From positions 122,120-186,119 of the forward strand of contig NZ_QFWW01000021.1 in NCBI RefSeq assembly GCF_003265345.1: DNA of 64,000 nt, written 5' to 3'. The stretch is from Lentzea terrae. Lineage in GTDB: Bacteria; Actinomycetota; Actinomycetes; Mycobacteriales; Pseudonocardiaceae. Each line of letters begins with the position of its first letter. Position 1 is the first letter of the stretch. The position numbers and the translations under genes were made by a program. Positions 6,800 through 15,441 of this stretch are shown in pieces. The notes below the pieces were generated by a model. The model was given only the letters and a program-made list of their open reading frames with translations. It was not told where the DNA came from and searched no databases.

Positions 6800-7995
6800 C
6801 CTGTGGGGTGCCAGAAAACTGCAGTCGTCCGCTGAGCTGCAGTGATCGGGTCCTGTCGTTCTGACGGCATGATCGTGGGTGTGGCGCTGCGACTGCTCTA
6901 TCTCGTCTTTGTCCAGTTGGGTTGCTGGTTGGTTCTGCTCGGCCGGTCGTCAGCGGCCAAGGACGTCGAGTTGTTGGTGTTGCGGCACGAAGTCGCGGTG
7001 TTGCGTCGGGGTCAGCGCCGTCCGCGGTTGGATTGGGCTGATCGTGTAGTTCTGGCCGCGTTGGTGCGGCAGTTACCGGTGTGGCTGCGGGAGCACCGGT
7101 TGGTGTCTCCGGGCACGGTGTTGCGGTGGCATCGACGGTTGGTCGCGAAGAAGTGGACCTACCCGAACCGGGCTGGTCGACCGCGGGTCGATGAGACCGT
7201 GATGGCGTTGGTCGAGCGTATGGCGCGGGAGAACACGGGCTGGGGTTATCGGCGTATCCAGGGTGAGCTGCTCAAGCTCGGCCACCGGACATCCGCGTCG
7301 ACTGTTCGCCGGGTGCTCAAGCGGCTTCGGATTCCGCCTTCGCCGACTCGAGACTCCGACACGTCGTGGCGGCGGTTCCTGCGTGCTCAAGCGGAGACCA
7401 TGCTGGCGTGCGACTTCTTCCACGTCGACTGCGTCGTCACGTTGAAACGGGTGTACGTGTTCTTCGTGATGGAAGTCGGCACCCGCTACGTCCACATCCT
7501 CGGCACTACCACCAACCCTGACGGCCCGTGGACCACACAGCAGGCTCGCAACTTCCTCATGGAGCTGGACGACCGGGCCAACGAGTTTCGCTTCCTGATT
7601 CGTGACAGGGCCGGCCAGTTCACGGCGTCGTTCGATTCCGTTCTCACGGACGCCGGCATCGACGTTGTGAAGATCCCACCGAGATGTCCACGAGCCAACT
7701 GCTACGCAGAACGGTTCGTCGGCACCGTTAGACGCGAGCTCACGGATCGGCTGCTGATCATCAACGAGCGGCACCTGAAGTCAGTGCTCAACCGCTACGT
7801 CTACCACTACAACCACCGGCGACCGCACCGAGCACTGCGCCATATTGCGCCACGACCTGATCAACCGACCGGAGAGCCGGGCTGTAGATCCGTACGTCGT
7901 CGGCGCGTGCTTGGCGGCTTGATCAACGACTATGAACCTGCAGCAGCGTGATCCGCAGGTCAGACACGTTGAGCCATGTTTTGTCACCCCACAGG
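6800..7995 (+). mobile_element. Complete integrase-type insertion sequence
   Basis: The left end CCTGTGGGGTGCCAGAAAA (6800-6818) and the right end TTTTGTCACCCCACAGG (7979-7995) are inverted repeats with one or two mismatches, enclosing one transposase gene. I see no clear target duplication. Two incomplete copies flank the CHAT module: the 3' end at 8828-8910 and the 5' end at 14786-14963, both in the same orientation. Further traces lie at 37009-37026 and, on the minus strand, near 40529-40620. Confidence 0.85.
6869..7951 (+). CDS. IS transposase with rve (DDE) integrase core
   Basis: 360 residues: an N-terminal helix-turn-helix region (KDVELLVLRHEVAVLRRGQ, then TGWGYRRIQGELLKLGH), followed by an rve core with the catalytic acidic residues in MLACDFFHVD, LIRDRAGQFT and CYAERFVGTVRREL, and the closing HYNHRRPHRAL motif. 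It belongs to the actinomycete IS3/IS481-superfamily integrases. Full length and unbroken, so the element is probably active or recently so. ATG 6869 is used by convention in this family; an in-frame GTG follows at 6878. Confidence 0.9.
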   Translation: MIVGVALRLLYLVFVQLGCWLVLLGRSSAAKDVELLVLRHEVAVLRRGQRRPRLDWADRVVLAALVRQLPVWLREHRLVSPGTVLRWHRRLVAKKWTYPNRAGRPRVDETVMALVERMARENTGWGYRRIQGELLKLGHRTSASTVRRVLKRLRIPPSPTRDSDTSWRRFLRAQAETMLACDFFHVDCVVTLKRVYVFFVMEVGTRYVHILGTTTNPDGPWTTQQARNFLMELDDRANEFRFLIRDRAGQFTASFDSVLTDAGIDVVKIPPRCPRANCYAERFVGTVRRELTDRLLIINERHLKSVLNRYVYHYNHRRPHRALRHIAPRPDQPTGEPGCRSVRRRRVLGGLINDYEPAAA

Positions 7996-8016
7996 TCTCA
8001 CGCTTGGAGAGGTGAG

Positions 8017-8196
8017 TCACGTCGCTCCGTCCGACGCGCTGTCGCTGTCCTGAGGGTCGCCGTCCGCCGTGTCGTCGACCGGCTCCGGGGCCTGCAAGGG
8101 CGGGGGCGTCTCCAGAGCGGGACTGTCGCGGAGAAGTTCGAGAACTCTCAACGCGGCGGTCCGCTCCTTCTCGGTCTTGGCCTCTGGTGGCGGCAT
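8017..8196 (-). CDS. Small hypothetical ORF or gene remnant
   Basis: 59 codons from ATG 8196 to TGA 8017, with GGGGAG 9 bases upstream. The product has a charged helix (PEAKTEKERTAALRVLELL) and an acidic Pro/Asp/Ser-rich tail. The frame is open a little upstream of the ATG, so it could be the C-terminal end of a larger broken gene. It lies right next to the IS end at 7995. No family recognised. Confidence 0.3.
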   Translation of the reverse strand: MPPPEAKTEKERTAALRVLELLRDSPALETPPPLQAPEPVDDTADGDPQDSDSASDGAT

Positions 8197-8320
8197 CAGG
8201 TCGCGCTCCCCGAGGCCCGAACTCTCCTCGAACGACCCAGGCCACGGTCAGTCGAGGAGTGCTGCTCAACGCCGCCTAGTCAGGGCGGTCCGCGCTCCTG
8301 CATCAGCGGTGGGAGCCGAC

Positions 8321-8596
8321 GTGCAAGACCTTCTCAAGCAGTCCACGAGCGACTTCTTCGCGTTTTGGAAGGCGGTCCTCGAGTCGGGCGACGGCAAGAT
8401 CGCCGTTGCCGCAGTAGTACTCGTACTGCTCACGCCGTTGTGGCTGAGCTTGTCGAGGTCGTTGCGGGAGCGGGTCCGACAAGCCCCCGAACGACGGCGG
8501 GTGCAGAACGAGCAAGCGGCGGTCCGTGCGGCCTTGGCCCGACGGGCTCGTCGACACGACCCTGACCGCGAGCGCAGCGATCACACATCGGGATGA
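8321..8596 (+). CDS. Small membrane protein of unknown function
   Basis: 91 residues: a short cytoplasmic helix (LLKQSTSDFFAFWKAVLES), one transmembrane segment at about 25-43 (KIAVAAVVLVLLTPLWLSL), then a long basic helix rich in Arg, Glu and Ala. GTG 8321 has GGGAG 5 bases upstream. It lies between two IS ends, so it may be a survivor of an interrupted operon. It could anchor or regulate a partner, but none is adjacent. Beyond it (8597-8827) several frames are open on both strands and I cannot decide which, if any, is coding. Confidence 0.45.
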   Translation: MQDLLKQSTSDFFAFWKAVLESGDGKIAVAAVVLVLLTPLWLSLSRSLRERVRQAPERRRVQNEQAAVRAALARRARRHDPDRERSDHTSG

Positions 8597-8827
8597 AGCT
8601 CGACGTGCTCTCCGGAAGATTGCGAAACTCGCTGACCAAGCGACTGACTCTGACGGCCGGAAGCGGCCTGCGTCAGGCTCGCGGCGATACGACTCCATCG
8701 ATCCTGGTCAACGTCGGCCTCCGCGACCGCTGCTGCCCACCGGCGCCGTCGGACCTCCACCTCGTCCAGGAGGACGGAGGGTTCCAGGACCAGGCTGTCA
8801 TAGAAATGCTCAACGAGCAGGCGGGTC

Positions 8828-8910
8828 GGCGGCTTGATCAACGAGTACGAACCTGCAGCGGCTTGATCCGCAGGTCAGGCCGCTGAGCCATGTTTTTGGC
8901 ACCCCACAGG
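8828..8910 (+). mobile_element. 3' end remnant of the integrase-type IS
   Basis: This 83-base piece matches 7917-7995 of the complete element: the codons for GGLI-NEYE, then the non-coding tail and terminal repeat TTTTTGGCACCCCACAGG ending at 8910. Its 5' portion is missing. The terminal repeat abuts a LuxR-type gene fragment, so this copy appears to have inserted into that gene and then been deleted from its other side. Confidence 0.8.
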
Positions 8911-9027
8911 GGGAGACGACCGTGAAAACAAACGTTTCGCGGGTGCTCGCCAAACTCGAGCTTCGGGATCGCACGCACGCGGTGGTGTTCGCGTACGAGC
9001 AGGGAATCGTCACGTCAGGCGGCTGAC
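8911..9027 (+). pseudogene. C-terminal HTH fragment of a LuxR/NarL-type regulator
   Basis: In frame with the stop at 9025-9027 the sequence reads ETTVKTNVSRVLAKLELRDR and then THAVVFAYEQGIV, the recognition helix and last helix of NarL/FixJ-type response regulators (usual form TVKTHVSRVLAKLGLRDR-QAVVLAYE). The preceding receiver domain and first HTH helices are absent: the fragment starts directly at the IS terminal repeat. It is a gene cut by IS insertion. I did not find the missing 5' part elsewhere in the window. Confidence 0.8.
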
Positions 9028-9930
9028 TCACCGCCCCTTGCGGGCGATGTCGGTGATGCGCTGACCTTCCTCGGGATCGAGCGGCCCCGTCACGGACTCG
9101 TCAGACACGCCGAGCGCGATCGCCAGACCGCGCCCGTGGACGTCGAGGGCGGCCTCGGTCAGCTCGGCGAGCACCCCGATCCGGTCGCGCGCGCGGGCCC
9201 GGCCCACCGCCGCGATCACCAGGCCGGCGAGCAGCGCCGGCCACCAGAACGCGCCCAGCACCAGGTAGGGGATCGACCAGGTGAGGGTGAACAACGCGGC
9301 GGCGAACCCGCTCTGCGCGGTGTTGATCTCGGTCTGGGTGTTCTCCGGGAGCACGAGCCAGAGTCGCGGCCAGCAGAAGGTGAGGTCGAGCCCGTACCGG
9401 TTGACGGTGACCTGGCTCAGCGCGTGCACGCGGTCGCCCATCCACGTCGGCCGGCCGGGCTCCGCCAGGGCGATGTTGTTGGCACGGCCCGCGATCAGGT
9501 CGATCCGCTGCTGTTGCTCTGGCGTCCGGGCGTGCGGTGGGTGTTGCTCCTGCAGCTCTTCTCGCCGGCGCACGACGGCGGTCCATCGGCGTCGTCGCCT
9601 GCCGGTCAGCGCTGTGGCCAGGAGCCGTGGCCACTGCCCGAGACACCACGCGCGCACGGGACCGACGAGCGCCTGGACGACCAGCCCGACGAGTGCAGCG
9701 GCCAGCGCGACACCGATGAGGCCCAACGCCTGCGCGGCGCCTGGCCAGCGGGCGACCTGAGCGGCCGCACCGGTCGCCGTGTCGGTGAACCGGCGCAGAT
9801 CCAGGGCGTGGGCGTGGCCGAGCCGGAACCCGATCCAGCCCGCGGCGAGAAACAGCACGCCGGGCAGGGCCAGCATCGAGACCCACCTGGTGGCGAGCTG
9901 CTTGGCCAGCTCCTTGTAGAAGTCGCTCAC
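9028..9930 (-). CDS. Membrane protein linked to the CHAT module
   Basis: 300 residues with hydrophobic segments at about 17-36, 64-92 and a double span at about 212-250, separated by a charged cytoplasmic stretch (RRRRWTAVVRRREELQEQ). It has no enzymatic motif that I recognise. It starts directly after the stop of the 9931-10281 gene on the same strand (adjacent codons), so the two form an operon divergent from the CHAT gene. A membrane partner would fit a cell-death or signalling module in which a protease acts at the membrane, but this is inference from context only. Confidence 0.65.
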   Translation of the reverse strand: MSDFYKELAKQLATRWVSMLALPGVLFLAAGWIGFRLGHAHALDLRRFTDTATGAAAQVARWPGAAQALGLIGVALAAALVGLVVQALVGPVRAWCLGQWPRLLATALTGRRRRRWTAVVRRREELQEQHPPHARTPEQQQRIDLIAGRANNIALAEPGRPTWMGDRVHALSQVTVNRYGLDLTFCWPRLWLVLPENTQTEINTAQSGFAAALFTLTWSIPYLVLGAFWWPALLAGLVIAAVGRARARDRIGVLAELTEAALDVHGRGLAIALGVSDESVTGPLDPEEGQRITDIARKGR

Positions 9931-10281
9931 CTAGCCCGCCAGCCGTCGCATGAACCGGCCGGTGAGCCAGCACCGCGGCAACGGCCCGGCGGGCTTCGTC
10001 GTGGCCTCGCGGTCGCACAGCCGGGCGGGACAGCCGAACCGCTCCTCGCTGGACCGGCCAGGCCCCAGCGACGGCAACGCCTCGAACGTGCGCGTCACCC
10101 CGGCCTGGTCGGGCGGGAACAGGTCGTCGAGCAGCGCGCGGACCGGCTCGCCTGCTCGGGCCCGCGACTCGATGCGCGCCAGCAGCTCCCGTGTGGCGGC
10201 CGGGTGCTTGGCGATCTCTGCGCGCAGGCCCGGCAGCTGGTCGCACAGCCTCGCCAACGCCGCGCGTTCGTCGTCGTGCAC
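9931..10281 (-). CDS. Small zinc-ribbon protein beside the CHAT gene
   Basis: 116 residues. The N-terminal two thirds are helical and charged (LARLCDQLPGLRAEIAKHP). The C-terminus has a putative zinc motif: CPARLCDR, then GPLPRCWLTGRFMRRL, matching a C-P-x3-C ... P-x-C-x-L-x-G pattern that I recall from small proteins next to actinomycete conflict-system genes. It is divergent from the CHAT gene with 46 bases between starts, so both probably share a promoter region. It may be an adaptor for the CHAT protease. The start at 10281 gives the only full-length reading. Confidence 0.6.
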   Translation of the reverse strand: MHDDERAALARLCDQLPGLRAEIAKHPAATRELLARIESRARAGEPVRALLDDLFPPDQAGVTRTFEALPSLGPGRSSEERFGCPARLCDREATTKPAGPLPRCWLTGRFMRRLAG

Positions 10282-10327
10282 GAGTGGATACTATCCGTGA
10301 CTGATCAAACGTTTCTGGGGAGGCGTC

Positions 10328-13300
10328 ATGACCGAGCATCTCGTGGCCTCCCTCGAGTCGCGGATGAACGATTACGCACGAGCTGGAATTTCTAGGCGGG
10401 TGCTCGAGGACCAAGCACTCGCCGAGGCCGACGCGCTGTGCCGGGCCGCGCTGCCAGAGCTGTCCGCGGCGGGCCTCGGACGTGAGCCGTGCGAAGAGGC
10501 GTACGTGCTGGCGTGGTTTCACTTTGCGCGTTACACCGCGATCGAGGACAAAGACGCCCTCGATGTCTTCGCGCTGTCGCTCTTCCTGTTCAGCGCCAAC
10601 GACAGCGCCGACGAGGAACTCCCGGCATCGGTGCGGCCGCTGCTCGGCGCCGCGTCGGATCCCGGCGCGCAGGCCGAGTTGGCGCATTCCCTCCACGCGT
10701 TTGGCGAAGCGTCCGCTGACTGGTGCGCGTTGACGGTCGCCATCGACCTCCTGTCCCGCGCGCAGGCGTCGTTGCCGGGCGGCCCGGACCGAGGTGGCCA
10801 GCTGGCCGATCTGGGCGCCGTACACGCCGCCCGGTTCGCACTGCTCGGCGATCCGGTGGATCTCCAGGCCGCCATCGACTCGGCGGAGGTGGCGCTGGCG
10901 ATCATCCCGCGCGACCACCTGCTCTGGGCTCTCCCGGTGATGAACCTGGCCTCGGCTTTCCTGACCAGGTTCGAACTCACCGGGGACCCGGTCGATCTGG
11001 ACACCGCCATCGAGCGGGGCGAATCGGCCGTGGCCGCGTTACCCGCGGACATCGAGGTGCGCGTGCTTCCGTTGGGCACCCTGGGCAGTGCCTACCGGGC
11101 CCGGTTCGACCGCACGCGTGAGTTGGCCGACATCGACGCGTGCGTGGATCGCTACGAGCAGGCGGTCGCGTTGAGTCCCGCGGAAGATCTAGAGCGCGCG
11201 ATCCGCCTGTCCAACCTCTCGGGTGCCTACCTCGTGCGGTACGAGCACACCGGCTCGCTCGACGACCTGAACTCCAGCGTCGAGCGCGCTGAGGACGGCG
11301 TCGCCCACTCGCGCGATCCCGGCCAGCGAGCGCGTTGTCTCGCCGACCTCACGAGCGCCTACGCCAGGATTTACCGGCACAGCAGGGCAGTTGCCGACCT
11401 GCGCGTCCTGATCGAGAGCGGGCAGCGGGCCCTGGCCGTCCGCCCGGCCGATGCGGTCCTCCTCTCCGCGCTGGCCATCGCGCACGAGAAGTGGTTCGAG
11501 CACCACGGTGATCCGGCCGACATCGACACCGCGATCGAGTACGCCGAACGAGCCGTGGCCGTCGGCACGAACCCGTCCGACCACGCCACGTACCTGTCGA
11601 ATCTCGGTCTGGCTCGCCAAACCCGGTACCGGGCGCAAGGGGACGTCGCCGACCTCGACGCCGCCGTCGAGTACGGGACAGCCGCGGTCGCTGTCACCCC
11701 GGCCGGGGATCCCCAACTGCCCGGCCTGCTGTCCAACGTGGCCACGAGCCTCCTGCGGCGTTACGAACGGGTCGGCGTCCTCGCCGACGTGCAGTTGGCC
11801 ATCGACCACCTCGAACGCGCGGTCGCGGCGAGCCCGTCCGACGACCACGTCTGGCACCTGGCCAACCTCGGGGCCGCGTACCGTACGCGCTACGACCACC
11901 TCGGGGATCTCAAGGATCTGCGTGCGGGGTTCGACCTGGCCGAGCGGGCGCTGGCGGCCACCCCCGACGACGACCCGGCTCTGGCCCTCCGGCTGTCCGG
12001 TCTCGCCAACAGCTATCAGCTGCGGTACGACCACCTCGGGAAGCTCAGCGATCTGCGCCAAGCCGCCGAGTACGACGAGCGAGCGCTGGCCGCGACTCCA
12101 GTGGGTCACCCCGACCGGTCGAAGTACCTGTCGAACCTGTGCGTGGCCTTCCGCAGGCTCTTCGAGAGTGGCTGGGACCAGCGACCCGCCGACCTGACCA
12201 AGGCCGTCGAGTACGGCGAGCAGGCCGTGGCGGTCGTCTCCACCGACCTCCACCAGCTGGGCCTGACTCTCACGAACCTCGGAACCGCGTACGCCGCCCG
12301 GTTCCGCCACAGCGCGGAGCCCGCCGACCTGGCCGCTGCCGTCGACCGGTGCGAGCGGGCGCTGGAGGCCACCCCGCCTGGACACCCCGACCGGGCGAAC
12401 TGCCTCAACAACCTGGCGATCGTCTACACGCTCGACGATTCCACCGGCCTGGACCAGCACGCGAGAGCCGAACGGCTGGCCGCTCACGCGACCGGTCTGA
12501 TGGCCGCGCCACCGATGGCGCAGGTGTACGTGGCCCGCGAGGTCGGAGGCGCGCTGAGCCGGATGGGAGCGACCGGCGCCGCCGCCCGTTCGTTCCGGAC
12601 GGCGGTGCAGGCGTTGCAGAGCGTCGCACCCCGTGAGCTGAGCAGAGCGGACCAGGAACACCGGCTGGGCAGCCACGCCGGGCTGGTCAGCGAAGCCGTC
12701 GCCACCCACCTCGACGCCGGGGATCCCTGCGGCGCGGTGGAGGTCGCCGAACTCGGCCGCGGCGTCCTGCTCGCGGCCGCCCTGGACACGCGCACCGACC
12801 TCACTGAGCTCTCGTCGGTCGCACCCGAGCTGGTCGCCGAGTTCCGGTCACTGCGGGACGCGCGGGTGGCGGGGGACCAGGCGGAGCAGTGGGACCGGCT
12901 GCTCGGCCGGATCCGCGCCGTGCCGGGCTTCGAGCGCTTTCTCCATGCACCGCAGGCCGCTGACCTCCAGCGAATCGCCGCGGGAGGCACCGTGGTCGTG
13001 CTGAACGTGGCGCCGTCGCGCAGTGACGCGATCCTGGTGCGCGAGGACGGGATCACCGCGCTGCCCTTGCCGGGCGTGACCCCGGAAGGCGTGGCGGCGC
13101 AGACCAGGCTGCTGCTGGACGCGACCCGCACCAGCTCGATCTCCGGATCACTTGCGCGTCAACGCGTTGTGCCCCAGGTGTTGTCCTGGCTCTGGGATCA
13201 GGTCGCCGCCCCGGTGCTCGAAGCGCTTGGCTGCGTCGAGACTCCGATCGGGCAGTGGCCGCGTGTGTGGTGGGTGCTGATCGGAGAGACGAGCCTCCTG

Positions 13301-13990
13301 CCGCTGCACGCCGCGGGGCTGCCGGACGGGCCCGCAGTGCTGGACCGCGTCATCTCGTCCTACGTGCCTACTTTTCGCGTTCTGCAGCACAGCCGACGAA
13401 AGCGTGCTGACGCAGCACATGCTCAACTCACCGTCGCCGTGCGCGAGACGGCCGGCCAACCGGCCCTGCCCGGCACCGTCGCCGAGGCGCTCGCGCTGCA
13501 CGCCCGCCACTCCGGAGTGAAGCCGCTGACCGACGACACGGCCACCACCACGAACGTCCTGGCCGCCCTGCAGCGCTCGACGTGGGCGCACTTCGCCTGC
13601 CACGCTACGAGCAACCCCGCCGAGCCGTCCAGCAGCGGCCTCCACCTGCACGACGGTGTCCTCGACGTCCCGCGGATCAGCCGGCTGCGGCTGGACGACG
13701 CCGAGCTCGTCTACCTGTCCGCCTGCTCGACCGCCGAAGTCCGGGGACGCACCGCCGACGAGGCCATCCACATCGGTTCCGCTTTCCAGCTCGCCGGGTT
13801 CCGGCACATTATCGCGACTCTGTGGCCGATCGACGACGCCACGGCCGCCGACGCCGCCCACCGCTTCTACGGACGCCTCCAGTCCGCAGACCTCGCACCC
13901 CGCGCCCTGCACAGCCTCGCCCGCGACCTGCGTGCCGAGCATCCCGGCGACCCCGGCCGCTGGGCTCCCTTCATCCACAGTGGACCGTGA
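10328..13990 (+). CDS. TPR-CHAT protein (caspase-like protease with tetratricopeptide repeats)
   Basis: 1220 residues. About 130-720 consists of TPR-like units of some 45 residues with the recurring pattern Y-x-x-R-[YF]-x-x-x-G-x-[LP]-x-D-L-x-x-A-[IV]-[ED]. A helical linker (about 730-930) leads to a C-terminal CHAT domain. The catalytic dyad is intact: His1092 in HFACHA and Cys1133 in LSACSTA, followed by GSAFQLAGFRHIIATLWPI, the classic CHAT signature. CHAT proteins are caspase-fold peptidases; several act in bacterial immunity and programmed death (TPR-CHAT of gasdermin and Craspase systems). ATG 10328 follows GGGGAGG. The next gene overlaps its stop (TGATG), so they are translationally coupled. 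Confidence 0.92.
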   Translation: MTEHLVASLESRMNDYARAGISRRVLEDQALAEADALCRAALPELSAAGLGREPCEEAYVLAWFHFARYTAIEDKDALDVFALSLFLFSANDSADEELPASVRPLLGAASDPGAQAELAHSLHAFGEASADWCALTVAIDLLSRAQASLPGGPDRGGQLADLGAVHAARFALLGDPVDLQAAIDSAEVALAIIPRDHLLWALPVMNLASAFLTRFELTGDPVDLDTAIERGESAVAALPADIEVRVLPLGTLGSAYRARFDRTRELADIDACVDRYEQAVALSPAEDLERAIRLSNLSGAYLVRYEHTGSLDDLNSSVERAEDGVAHSRDPGQRARCLADLTSAYARIYRHSRAVADLRVLIESGQRALAVRPADAVLLSALAIAHEKWFEHHGDPADIDTAIEYAERAVAVGTNPSDHATYLSNLGLARQTRYRAQGDVADLDAAVEYGTAAVAVTPAGDPQLPGLLSNVATSLLRRYERVGVLADVQLAIDHLERAVAASPSDDHVWHLANLGAAYRTRYDHLGDLKDLRAGFDLAERALAATPDDDPALALRLSGLANSYQLRYDHLGKLSDLRQAAEYDERALAATPVGHPDRSKYLSNLCVAFRRLFESGWDQRPADLTKAVEYGEQAVAVVSTDLHQLGLTLTNLGTAYAARFRHSAEPADLAAAVDRCERALEATPPGHPDRANCLNNLAIVYTLDDSTGLDQHARAERLAAHATGLMAAPPMAQVYVAREVGGALSRMGATGAAARSFRTAVQALQSVAPRELSRADQEHRLGSHAGLVSEAVATHLDAGDPCGAVEVAELGRGVLLAAALDTRTDLTELSSVAPELVAEFRSLRDARVAGDQAEQWDRLLGRIRAVPGFERFLHAPQAADLQRIAAGGTVVVLNVAPSRSDAILVREDGITALPLPGVTPEGVAAQTRLLLDATRTSSISGSLARQRVVPQVLSWLWDQVAAPVLEALGCVETPIGQWPRVWWVLIGETSLLPLHAAGLPDGPAVLDRVISSYVPTFRVLQHSRRKRADAAHAQLTVAVRETAGQPALPGTVAEALALHARHSGVKPLTDDTATTTNVLAALQRSTWAHFACHATSNPAEPSSSGLHLHDGVLDVPRISRLRLDDAELVYLSACSTAEVRGRTADEAIHIGSAFQLAGFRHIIATLWPIDDATAADAAHRFYGRLQSADLAPRALHSLARDLRAEHPGDPGRWAPFIHSGP

Positions 13991-14766
13991 TGATGACTCC
14001 TTGGACCAGGGCCCTCCTCGACGACGCCCGCGAACTGATCCTGGCCGGCCGGTACCGCTCGGCCCTCGACTGCGTGCTCACCGTGCTGAGCGTCTACCCG
14101 GCCCTCGCCGAGGCCCAGGAGCTCGCGGCGACCATCGTCTATCACGGATCACGGCAATCACCCGTGGAGCCGCTGACCCGGCAGGACATGTGGGACACGC
14201 GCCTCGACGAGCTGTTCTGCAGCTGCGATGCACGCGGGTGCACGGCCGCGTGGATGAGCATCGGCCGGTTCATGCCGGGCAACGTTGCCGTGGCGAACCC
14301 GATCGGCGGCCGGTGCGAGGCCTGTGACCAGTACTTCTGCCGCAACCACTTCGGGCGCCGGAACGGGTGCCCCCGGTGCCGCCGCGCCCTGGATCATGCT
14401 CCACAGGTCAGCAACGGCCGCCCGTCGGGGCAGATGGTGCGGCTCAACCAGCCACTTGTCCACGTGCAGGTGCTGCGCGAAGGAACTGGCGTCGTCAGCC
14501 CCGAGTACATGACGGACCTCCTGTCGTGGGTGGCGCCGGACGTGTTCGAGGACAGCCCCACGATCCGGGCGCTCAGCATCCACCCGTGGCCGGACAACCC
14601 TGACGACCGGGCGATGATGCAGGTGATCGTCGAGCACGACGAGTTCGGGGAGGACACCCACGACCTGCGGGTCTCGAACGGCCACTCCAAGGACGGCTCG
14701 CGCTGGGCGATCGTGAAGGTGTTCGCGAAGATGCCGAAGTACGTCGATCCGGACTTCCCGTCGTGA
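13990..14766 (+). CDS. Zinc-finger protein coupled to the CHAT gene, possible substrate or adaptor
   Basis: 258 residues. The N-terminus is a helical pair (ALLDDARELILAGRYRSALD) resembling one TPR. The middle holds a dense Cys/His cluster: CSCDARGC, CEACDQYFCRNHFG and CPRCRRAL, as in RING/B-box-like or treble-clef fingers binding two zinc ions. The C-terminal about 110 residues form an unrecognised domain with LLSWVAPDVFEDSPTIRAL. ATG 13990 overlaps the CHAT stop (TGATG), which strongly suggests a stoichiometric partner. In known TPR-CHAT systems the adjacent gene often encodes the protease target, so this could be that substrate, but no homology supports this directly. Confidence 0.68.
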   Translation: MMTPWTRALLDDARELILAGRYRSALDCVLTVLSVYPALAEAQELAATIVYHGSRQSPVEPLTRQDMWDTRLDELFCSCDARGCTAAWMSIGRFMPGNVAVANPIGGRCEACDQYFCRNHFGRRNGCPRCRRALDHAPQVSNGRPSGQMVRLNQPLVHVQVLREGTGVVSPEYMTDLLSWVAPDVFEDSPTIRALSIHPWPDNPDDRAMMQVIVEHDEFGEDTHDLRVSNGHSKDGSRWAIVKVFAKMPKYVDPDFPS

Positions 14767-14785
14767 CGCCGGACTTCCCGTCGTG
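14749..14785. repeat. 17-base direct repeat at the 3' end of the zinc-finger gene
   Basis: CCGGACTTCCCGTCGTG occurs at 14749-14765 and again at 14769-14785, separated by 3 bases. The first copy encodes the last residues of the zinc-finger protein and the second ends exactly where the IS remnant begins, so the duplication may be linked to that insertion. Confidence 0.8.
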
Positions 14786-14963
14786 CCGCGTGTGGGATGC
14801 CGGAACTCTGCACTCGTCCGCTGAGCTGCAGTGATCGGGTTTCTGTCGGTCTGACGGCATGATCGTGGGCGTGGTGCTGCGATTGCTCTATCTCGTCTTT
14901 GTACAGCTCGGTGGCTGGTTGGTTCTGCTTGGCCGGTCGTCGGCGGCGAAGGATGTGGAGTTG
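14786..14963 (+). mobile_element. 5' end remnant of the integrase-type IS
   Basis: The piece matches the first about 175 bases of the complete element at 6800, including the subterminal CTGAGCTGCAGTGATCGGG and the first 36 codons of the transposase up to SSAAKDVEL. It is then cut at 14963 by an IS5-type transposase fragment on the other strand. It has the same orientation as the IS pieces on the left of the CHAT module. Confidence 0.85.
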
Positions 14964-15441
14964 TGCCCCGTCGCGGTCCCGCACGCTGGCCGCGGTGACG
15001 ACGACGGCCAGCAGCAGCCCGAGGGTGTCCACAGCCATGTGGCGTTTACGTCCGCCGACCTTCTTGCCGTTGTCCCAGCCCCGGCTGGCGGCCGGGACGG
15101 TGTCCGCGCCGCGCACCGACTGGGAGTCGATGACCGCCGCAGTCAGCAACGGCGAGCGGCCGGTGCTGACCCGGACGGTCACGCAGTGCGTCGTGAATCC
15201 GTTGCCACGCACCAGATTTCACCCATCGCCGAAAGATGTCATAGCCAGTCTTGGCGGGCGGGAAGTCGGCGGGGAGGGCTCGCCAGGCGATCCCGCCCCG
15301 CACCACATACAAGATCGCGTCCAGCACGGGCCTGCGTGGATGCTTCTCGCTACGCCCACCCTTGCCCGCGGTGTTGCCCGGTGGCGGTAGCAACGGCTCA
15401 AGCAGCGCCCACTGCGCATCGCTGGTCGACGACGGATACAC
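14964..15441 (-). pseudogene. IS5-family transposase fragment, 3' truncated
   Basis: The minus-strand frame from ATG 15441 reads SDAQWALLEPLLPPP, GGIAWRALPADFPP and DIFRRWVKSGAWQRIHDALR, the N-terminal part of IS5-type (IS4-superfamily DDE) transposases. A second frame continues with AAVIDSQSVRGADTVPAASR and GRKRHMAVDTLGLLLAVVVT, as in elements that use a frameshift near this point. The protein is cut at RDRDGA by the junction with the other IS remnant. The first catalytic Asp (IDSQSV) is present; the later ones are lost. Confidence 0.85.

Noticed and set aside
8581-8841. Minus-strand 86-codon frame (LVEHFYDSLVLEPSVLLDE)
   Set aside because: It overlaps the IS relic at its start and competes with open plus-strand frames; neither is convincing enough to call.
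10328-10890. CRISPR-associated Craspase or gasdermin context for the TPR-CHAT protein
   Set aside because: No CRISPR repeat array, Cas gene or gasdermin-like gene is visible in the window.
11189-12709. Minus-strand open frame of 506 codons inside the CHAT gene
   Set aside because: Antisense of the TPR repeats; it has low-complexity Val/Gly/Arg composition and no start signal.
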